DNA of 38,801 nt, from contig DWXS01000073.1 of the NCBI GenBank assembly GCA_019119045.1, forward strand, positions 1 through 38,801. Reading direction: 5' to 3'. The notes under the pieces were generated by a model. That model searched no databases and was not told the origin of the DNA. It was given only the letters and a program-made list of their open reading frames with translations. This stretch comes from Candidatus Mailhella merdavium (GTDB lineage: Bacteria > Desulfobacterota > Desulfovibrionia > Desulfovibrionales > Desulfovibrionaceae). Below, in pieces: positions 33,171-38,801 of the stretch. Position 1 is the stretch's first letter. Every line of letters begins with the position of its first letter. Made by a program: the position numbers and the translations under genes.

Positions 33171-35123
33171 TTATGGTATGTTGTGCAAAGCCTGTTTCAC
33201 TGCGCCCTGCATCTGTTCCACGGTATAAATATCGCGCAGAATAACCGGAGATCCTGCCTCACTGCCTGCGGGAAATATGGCCAGCATGGGAATGCTTGCG
33301 CTTCCCAGAGCTTTCAGCAGCGTTTGCCCGGAGGCATCGTCACGGGTCAGGTCGACGCGAATCGGCGTCAGAGTATTACGCTCCAGCAGAGGACGCAAGT
33401 GTTCCGGCGTCAGCGTCGTGCGTTCAAGCACCTTGCAGGTAGGACACCAGTCTGCGGTAAATTCGACAAAGAGAGGCGTTTTACCGAGCTGGGCACGGAA
33501 AAACTCCGGCGAATACTCCTTCCATGCGATTTCCTGTTCCCTGTCCGGGAAAAAGCCCAGCCTTACGGCGGCGAGCGGCAGCGCAAGGCACAGCGCAAGG
33601 ATCAGAAGTCTGCGGACGCCCTTTGCCCGGAGTTCCCCCCAGGTTCCCCATATCCACGCGCTGAGGGCAAGGGTGAAAAGCAGCGTCAGGGCGGGGAACA
33701 TCATCGTCGAGGGGAGAATGGTCAGAAAATAAAGACAGGTTCCCAGCAGGAAAAAGCCGAGCAGCCGTTCCACGGCCAGCATCCAGCCTCCCGGGCGCGG
33801 CAGGTGCGCCGCTATTCCGGGCCATATCGTCATCGCAAGATAGGGGAGGGCCATGCCCACGCCTGTGGCGGTAAATACCGTGATCAGGATCACCCAGCCC
33901 TGCGTCAGGCTCCATCCGAGAACGCCTCCCAGAAGGGGGCCGCTGCACGGCGTGGCAAGGAGCGTTGCCAGCAGTCCGGTCAGAAAGGCGTTCGCCCGGG
34001 GCATACGTTCTTCCTGCCCGCTCTGAGAGCCGCGCAGATCGAGTACCGGCAGATGAAAGACATCGAACATCGTCAGGGCAAGGAGGAAGATGAGGCCCAG
34101 CATGACGAGCAGGAATACGGTATTCTGGAAAAGCTGCCCCCATGCGTATCCTGCAAAGGCAAACAGGAGGGCAAGAATGACGAACCAGAATAAAATCCCC
34201 ACAGCGAACCAGAAATTGTGACGCCGGAATCTGTACAATGTTTCCGGCGAGTTTCCTCCCTGAAGCAGCGCGTTGATTTTCAGGGCAATGACCGGCAGAA
34301 CGCAGGGCATGACATTCAGAATCAGCCCTGCCAGCATGCCGAACGCAACGGCCTTGCCCAGACTCGTGACTTCCAGAGAGGTCACAAAGGCTCTGGGGCT
34401 GAATTCCGGCAGTTCTCCGGATGCCGGGGCCGTTTCCTCCTTCCGCAGCGTTTCGGATTCGGGAGCTGTTTCCTCCCTGTAGGCGGAAAATACCGAAGTC
34501 TTGGCGGCGGACAGTGCCTGTCTGGAGCCGGCGAGAGGGGCTGCTCCGGCAGGCGGGACAGCCTCCCGCTTCAGAAGTTCCGTCTCTTCAGGAAAGAGGT
34601 CGGTAAAAAGCGGCAGTTCCGCAGGCAGTCCGGGCACGGAAAGCGTACTCCGTATGGGAACACAGCGTAGTTCCGAACATGCCAGCATATTGACGCGGAG
34701 CGTACTGCCGGACGGAGGAAGATCCTGCGGGAACAGCAGAAGAACTACAGACTGACCTTCAAGTATGCGAACCGTTTTTTCCGGCTCGAATATGTCCTGC
34801 GTTTCCTTCCCCTGCGGATACAGAATCTTCGCCCCGGAAACAGGGGGATCGAGGGATAGTTCAAGCGGATATACCCCGCCCGGAGAGTCGTGGGCATAGC
34901 TGTGATATGTGTCCGCAGCCTTCATCAGCAGCACAAGGCCGGGGATATTTTTCCCGTCCGCAGCGCTGCCTTCAGCTCCGGGCGCAGAGGCGGGGAGCCG
35001 CGTCCAGCTCAGGGAAAAGGCGTATGGAGAGCCGTCTTCCTCCGCCGCAGACGATACGGCGGAAAACATGCAGAAAAGGGCGGCAAAAGCCCAAAAACAG
35101 ACAAGAGAAAGATATTTTTTCAT
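33171..35123 (-). CDS. DsbD-like thiol:disulfide interchange transporter
   Basis: Moves reducing power from cytoplasmic thioredoxin across the membrane to periplasmic partners, such as cytochrome c maturation factors. The 650 residues comprise a signal peptide (to about 26), a periplasmic N domain with Cys149 and Cys154 (CSELRC), an eight-helix core with Cys274 in NVMPCVLPV and Cys393 in ATPCSGPLLGG, and a C-terminal thioredoxin domain with WCPTC at Cys560 and Cys563. All three Cys pairs are present. It could be called DsbD or ScsB. No ribosome site precedes the ATG; a promoter places the transcript start almost on it. Confidence 0.93.
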   Translation of the reverse strand: MKKYLSLVCFWAFAALFCMFSAVSSAAEEDGSPYAFSLSWTRLPASAPGAEGSAADGKNIPGLVLLMKAADTYHSYAHDSPGGVYPLELSLDPPVSGAKILYPQGKETQDIFEPEKTVRILEGQSVVLLLFPQDLPPSGSTLRVNMLACSELRCVPIRSTLSVPGLPAELPLFTDLFPEETELLKREAVPPAGAAPLAGSRQALSAAKTSVFSAYREETAPESETLRKEETAPASGELPEFSPRAFVTSLEVTSLGKAVAFGMLAGLILNVMPCVLPVIALKINALLQGGNSPETLYRFRRHNFWFAVGILFWFVILALLFAFAGYAWGQLFQNTVFLLVMLGLIFLLALTMFDVFHLPVLDLRGSQSGQEERMPRANAFLTGLLATLLATPCSGPLLGGVLGWSLTQGWVILITVFTATGVGMALPYLAMTIWPGIAAHLPRPGGWMLAVERLLGFFLLGTCLYFLTILPSTMMFPALTLLFTLALSAWIWGTWGELRAKGVRRLLILALCLALPLAAVRLGFFPDREQEIAWKEYSPEFFRAQLGKTPLFVEFTADWCPTCKVLERTTLTPEHLRPLLERNTLTPIRVDLTRDDASGQTLLKALGSASIPMLAIFPAGSEAGSPVILRDIYTVEQMQGAVKQALHNIP

Positions 35124-35129
35124 AAGAAA

Positions 35130-35158
35130 ACCATAGAATCTTTTAAGACAAAAATCAA
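35130..35158 (-). promoter_or_regulatory. Promoter of the DsbD-like gene
   Basis: On the minus strand TTGATT (35153-35158) and TATGGT (35130-35135) are exactly 17 nt apart. Initiation seven nt after the -10 would fall on the ATG at 35123. Confidence 0.5.
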
Positions 35159-35579
35159 ACGGGAAGACGGGAGGGACAGCTCTCCGTTTCGGGTTTTTCG
35201 GGTACGGAAAGGCAGGCCTGACCCGTCAGTCCCTTCTCCGTTCCCGCACCTGGAGCGTCGTCGGCTCAAACGGCATCAACGCTTTATCGCAGGCCTCGCC
35301 CCTGCGCTCGGGGGGCTTCCTCATACCGTTTAGCGGCGTTTGAAGCCGCACTGCCTCGCCCCCTGCGTTCAGGAGGGCTGCCTGGCCGGGCTGCCTTTTT
35401 CTGCCGTATGTCTGCCCCGGGCAGAGGGAATACGGCATACGGAGCAGGGGGCGGCAAATGCCCCGCGCACCTCAGTTTGCCCGAATGTTCCGGGGCCGTT
35501 GAAAAGCAGACGGGAACAGGCGGTGTGCCGACAAGGAAGATACGACATCATCACTTTTTAAAATCCGGCTATTAAATGC
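35159..35579. other. Intergenic region DsbD-like gene to tRNA-Lys
   Basis: GC-rich spacer with no gene recognised. It contains an imperfect direct repeat of about 30 nt (35293-35321 and 35353-35382). Confidence 0.4.
35293..35382. repeat. Imperfect ~30-nt direct repeat
   Basis: Copies at 35293-35321 and 35353-35382 share GCCTCGCCCC, TGCG and a GGGGGCT/GAGGGCT part ending CCT. Each copy can fold on itself. Possibly a duplicated extragenic element. Confidence 0.5.
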
Positions 35580-35608
35580 TTGACGGAACGGAGTCTGTTC
35601 TGTATAAA
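35580..35608 (+). promoter_or_regulatory. Promoter of tRNA-Lys
   Basis: TTGACG and TATAAA separated by exactly 17 nt, 14 nt before the tRNA: near-consensus sigma-70. Confidence 0.88.
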
Positions 35609-35622
35609 CCGGAACTCGCATC

Positions 35623-35698
<76 letters not shown>

Positions 35699-35707
35699 GA
35701 AGAAATC

Positions 35708-35741
35708 AAGGGCTTACAGAGATTCTCTGTAAGCCCTTTTT
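35708..35741 (+). terminator. Terminator of tRNA-Lys
   Basis: A perfect 14-bp stem (AAGGGCTTACAGAG with CTCTGTAAGCCCTT) closes on ATT and ends in TTTTT, ten nt past the tRNA. Confidence 0.94.
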
Positions 35742-36488
35742 CGTGTCCTCCTGATTTCTCCCCGGAGTTTCCCTGATGTTTTCCGAAGGAACGGACTCAG
35801 GGGGCATCACTGGAAAAATGGCAGACTATCCTTTCGGGAAGCATCTGCGGGGCGGTATGAACTCTTCGCTCCCGCGTTGCGTCTGCCTTTGCGTCAGCCA
35901 CAACGCAAATCTGCATCCGTTTTCTCCGATACGGGCGGCTTCCAGGGCAGACTGAACGCAGACCGGTTGTTTTGAGCCTTAATATCGGAAATGAACTTCA
36001 GGAGTCGGATAATGCCCGGCTTTTTATCGGGCCGATTCATATCCGCAGACGGAAAATCTTTTCTGCCTACGCCTGTATGAATATTCCGTCCGGAACATGA
36101 AAGCGTTCCGCCCGCTTCCGGCGGAAAAGCCGGCCCTGGGGAAGGCCTGTTATAAGTAATGAAGCAATGCCGCAGCTGCCCGGATCGTATTCAGAACATG
36201 CAGCATGGGAACGTATGACGGTATGCGGAGGGCAAACGCCGGCAAGTCGCGCAGGATGTAAAGGTCATGAAGGGGACGGAGCCGTTCTCTTGTGTCGCCG
36301 TTATCCGTGATGTCTGGAGGGGGGGCGGAGGAAAAGCGGTCGCATCTTTTCCCTTTCCGCAGTGTCCCGAACAACAGACGCCGGGGGAAGAAAGATCTCC
36401 CTCCGGCGTCGTCTGCGTTCAGGCCGCTGCGGGAAAGTTCCGGCTCAAGGCACAAAGGCCGGAATCTTCCTTACGGCTATGCCGCGTA
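35742..36488. other. Intergenic region tRNA-Lys to chemoreceptor
   Basis: No credible gene. Inverted repeats are TTTGCGT/ACGCAAA (35888-35894, 35903-35909) and GCCCG/CGGGC (36015-36019, 36029-36033). A longer pair, ACGCCGG with CCGGCGT (about 36378-36409), may be the chemoreceptor terminator, but its T tract is poor. Confidence 0.4.
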
Positions 36489-38162
36489 TCAATGCTGCTT
36501 GAGTTCTTCCACAAGTTTTTGCAGTTCAGAAGCCTGTCTGGCGAGTTCCGTCACGGCCTGAGCGGATTCCTGCATGGTTTTGGCTGTTCTGCCTGCAATG
36601 TCGCTCATTTCTGCGACGGAGTGATTAATGTTGTCGCTGGTGGCGGACTGTTCTTCAACAGACGTTGCAATGGCATTAACCTGATCGGCAGTACTGTCCG
36701 CCATGCGTACGATTTCCTGAAGAGCTTCGCCGGACTGGTTGATCAGCGTCGTAGCGTCGTCGATGGCCTTTGCGGCAAGGTCGACCTGAACGATACTTTG
36801 CTTGGTGCTGTTCTGCATATCCACGACGGTCTTGTCCACTTCCGCGGTCGAACTCATCGTTTTTTCCGCAAGCTTGCGTACTTCGTCAGCCACAACGGCA
36901 AAGCCTCGCCCTGCTTCTCCTGCGCGGGCGGCTTCTATGGCCGCATTGAGGGCGAGCAGATTGGTCTGATCCGCAATATCGGAGATGACCTCCATGATCT
37001 GGGTAATGGCCTTGGCGTTTTTGTCGAGCTGATTCATATCCGTCTTGAGCTGGAGGGCCTGCTGACGGACGATGTCTATACCGCTGATGGCCTTGTGAAC
37101 GATTTCTTCCCCTGCTTCGGCCTTGGTACGGGTAGTGGCGGAGGCTTTGGAAGCGTCTTCGGCATTTCTGGCTACTTCCAGAACGGCCGAGTTCATGGCT
37201 TCCATGGCGGTTGCCGTACCGGTTGCGCGTGAGGCCTGATGTGCGGCATCCTGTTCGGATTGCGCTATGTACTCCGAAAGACTGTTGGCGGCGGAGGCGA
37301 GGGTTTGGGCCATTTTTTCGAGCTGGTCGGCCGTGGTGAGAATACGGACTCTGTTTTCTTCCATTTCCTGAATATCGACAAGGGAACCGCAGGCCCGAAT
37401 GGGATTTCCGTGCTTGTCGCGGGTCACGCCGCCGCTGGCTCTGAACCAGCGATAGCTGTTATCGCGGGTACGCAGTCGATAGTTGACGATATAGCCGCTA
37501 GTCTTGCCCTCAAGAGCTGCGGTGAATACGGCAAACGTATTGTCTACGTCGTCCGGGTGGAGACGATCCGTCCATGAACTCACGACATCGGGAAATTCTT
37601 CCTTGCTCCTGAAGCCCAAAAGGTGACGAAATTCGTCAGACCATGTCCATTGGCTTTTGGGAGACATGGGATCGCCGTTGGCAAGCACCACATCCCAGAG
37701 GCCGACACCGGCCGAGCTGCTCCATACGTCGAGGATTTCCTCGCGCTGATGGCTTTCGTTAATATCCACAAGAGAACCGCAGGCGCGGATGGGACGACCG
37801 TTCCTGTCCCGGGTCACGCCGCCGGTGGCTCTGAACCAGCGATAGGTATTGTCGCGGGTGCGCAGACGGTAGGTGACGTCATAGCTGTTTGTCTTACCTT
37901 CAAGCGCCGCGCCGAAAACGGCAAAGGTATGGTCGATATCTTCCGGATGAAGGCGATCCGTCCACGAATTCACGACGTCGGGAAATTCATTTCTGTTTCT
38001 GAAACCCAGAAGGCGGCGGAATTCGTCGGACCATGTCCAGTGACTTTTGGGAGACATGGGATCGCCGTTGAAGAGTTCCACATCCCAGAGGCCGACGCCG
38101 GCCGACGTACTCCACATATGTACAAGAATTTCATTGCGCCGGTCTTTTTTGAAAATATTCAT
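36489..38162 (-). CDS. Soluble methyl-accepting chemotaxis protein with two tandem PAS domains
   Basis: A 557-residue cytoplasmic chemoreceptor. Two PAS domains of the PAS_3 type, residues 17-134 and 147-264, are about 80% identical to each other. The signalling hairpin follows, with its tip around [20 protein letters not shown] and [17 protein letters not shown]. There are no membrane segments or HAMP domain, so it should sense an internal signal (redox, haem or flavin ligand) and control CheA. There is no C-terminal CheR-docking pentapeptide. ATG 38162 is chosen (GGACGGAA upstream); an in-frame ATG at 38264 lacks a ribosome site and would add 34 unrelated residues. No chemotaxis kinase gene is in the window. 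Confidence 0.93.
   Translation of the reverse strand: MNIFKKDRRNEILVHMWSTSAGVGLWDVELFNGDPMSPKSHWTWSDEFRRLLGFRNRNEFPDVVNSWTDRLHPEDIDHTFAVFGAALEGKTNSYDVTYRLRTRDNTYRWFRATGGVTRDRNGRPIRACGSLVDINESHQREEILDVWSSSAGVGLWDVVLANGDPMSPKSQWTWSDEFRHLLGFRSKEEFPDVVSSWTDRLHPDDVDNTFAVFTAALEGKTSGYIVNYRLRTRDNSYRWFRASGGVTRDKHGNPIRACGSLVDIQEMEENRVRILTTADQLEKMAQTLASAANSLSEYIAQSEQDAAHQASRATGTATAMEAMNSAVLEVARNAEDASKASATTRTKAEAGEEIVHKAISGIDIVRQQALQLKTDMNQLDKNAKAITQIMEVISDIADQTNLLALNAAIEAARAGEAGRGFAVVADEVRKLAEKTMSSTAEVDKTVVDMQNSTKQSIVQVDLAAKAIDDATTLINQSGEALQEIVRMADSTADQVNAIATSVEEQSATSDNINHSVAEMSDIAGRTAKTMQESAQAVTELARQASELQKLVEELKQH
37371..38114 (-). repeat. Internal duplication encoding the two PAS domains
   Basis: Segments 37761-38114 (PAS 1) and 37371-37724 (PAS 2) are 118-codon copies separated by 12 codons. 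Similarity is also high at the nucleotide level, so the duplication is fairly recent or maintained by conversion. Confidence 0.9.
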
Positions 38163-38801
38163 GAAACCATTCCGTCCTGTGTCTGTCAGCAGACTTTCCG
38201 AAGATGCTCCGATTGAGGCCGCCGTTGCAATGTATGATGCGACCCGGAAAATGGATATCTGCATCCAGAGAAGAAGATGATGCGAAAAAAGTCTTTTCGC
38301 ACAGAGTTGCCGGTTAATGCGTCATATCCCTCCGGCAGTCGCCTCTCCGTGTCGGAGGAGCGGGTACAGGGGGAGTGCGCCAATCCTTTTTCCCGACGAA
38401 GTGTATTCATTTCAGTTTTTTTTTCAATATGTTCCGGTACAGGGGGGATACGCGGCAGAAGCCGGACACCGTGCCGGTCGGCTTTTCTGCAGCGGGATTT
38501 TTTTATGCTCGCCGCACCTGATTTTTGGGTGACGGGAAGCAGGAAAAAAAATTTTGTACTTCCGCCTTACTGTTCCATAAGGAAAATCGGCAGACAGATT
38601 TTCTGTATATCCGCCTGTCAAATGGACGGCCTGCGGCTCTCTGCAGAAAGAGAACAAGGATCGCGTCGTATCCGAATCTTGTGCCCGCAAGTTATTTTCT
38701 GCGGCGTTCCATACAAAAATATGCCGGAAACAATGCGGAGAATTCGAATGATGTGCTGATTCAATATAGAATCGTCAATATGCGTACAGATTGCAATCAT
38801 T
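38163..38801. other. Region upstream of the chemoreceptor to the window edge
   Basis: No credible gene. Perfect inverted repeats TGCGAAAA/TTTTCGCA (38281-38288, 38294-38301) and GAAAATC/GATTTTC (38582-38588, 38597-38603) may be operators or terminators. A 160-codon plus-strand frame (38277-38759) has no family likeness or proper ribosome site. Confidence 0.4.

Noticed and set aside
36267-37232. 321-codon plus-strand frame opposite the chemoreceptor
   Set aside because: Gly/Phe-rich antisense of the signalling hairpin.
38277-38759. 160-codon plus-strand frame at the right edge
   Set aside because: No recognisable domain or ribosome site; starts in the upstream region of the chemoreceptor.

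Overview
The window looks like a chromosomal segment of a strictly anaerobic sulfate- or sulfite-reducing bacterium of the Desulfovibrionaceae (Desulfovibrio, Bilophila or Mailhella type). The grounds are a tetraheme class III cytrochrome c heading an rnfCDGEAB-apbE operon, a split-P glycine cleavage operon, and generally GC-rich coding sequence. The species cannot be named from the sequence alone.

Layout. Bases 1-1900 are conspicuously AT-rich and read leftward: two related small membrane proteins and an exported twin-arginine protein cut by the window edge, which I take for a horizontally acquired cassette. Bases 2400-14500 are GC-rich housekeeping genes: an M48 lipoprotein peptidase (minus strand), then on the plus strand mutM, gltX, a compact run cysS / BepA-like M48-TPR protease / hslV / fur, a small Cys-containing protein, an L-asparaginase, a beta-carbonic anhydrase and an acyl-ACP thioesterase. 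Next come motA-motB (minus) diverging from a TetR-type regulator with a perfect palindrome between them, a tRNA-Met(CAT), and an AT-rich intergenic zone of about 1.4 kb.

That zone holds the most interesting noncoding signal: a textbook sigma-54 (-24/-12) promoter followed by about 325 nt of densely paired sequence without a credible gene, closed by a strong intrinsic terminator. Downstream lies the Rnf operon (20287-26905): tetraheme cytochrome, rnfC, D, G, E, A, B and a Tat-exported ApbE flavin transferase. The operon should couple a low-potential electron carrier to a transmembrane ion gradient and to periplasmic haem. Its RnfC has lost the glycine-rich flavin/NADH segments of ordinary RnfC, and RnfE carries a CxxCxxC tail; both suggest altered electron entry or exit.

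Bases 27760-32125 hold a leftward glycine cleavage operon, gcvT-gcvH-gcvPA-gcvPB, with GC-rich hairpins in two intercistronic gaps. It is followed by a DsbD-like thiol transporter with a small acidic protein gene behind it, tRNA-Lys(CTT) with a clear promoter and terminator, and a soluble chemoreceptor with two nearly identical PAS domains. Long GC-rich spacers without recognisable genes separate many of these units.
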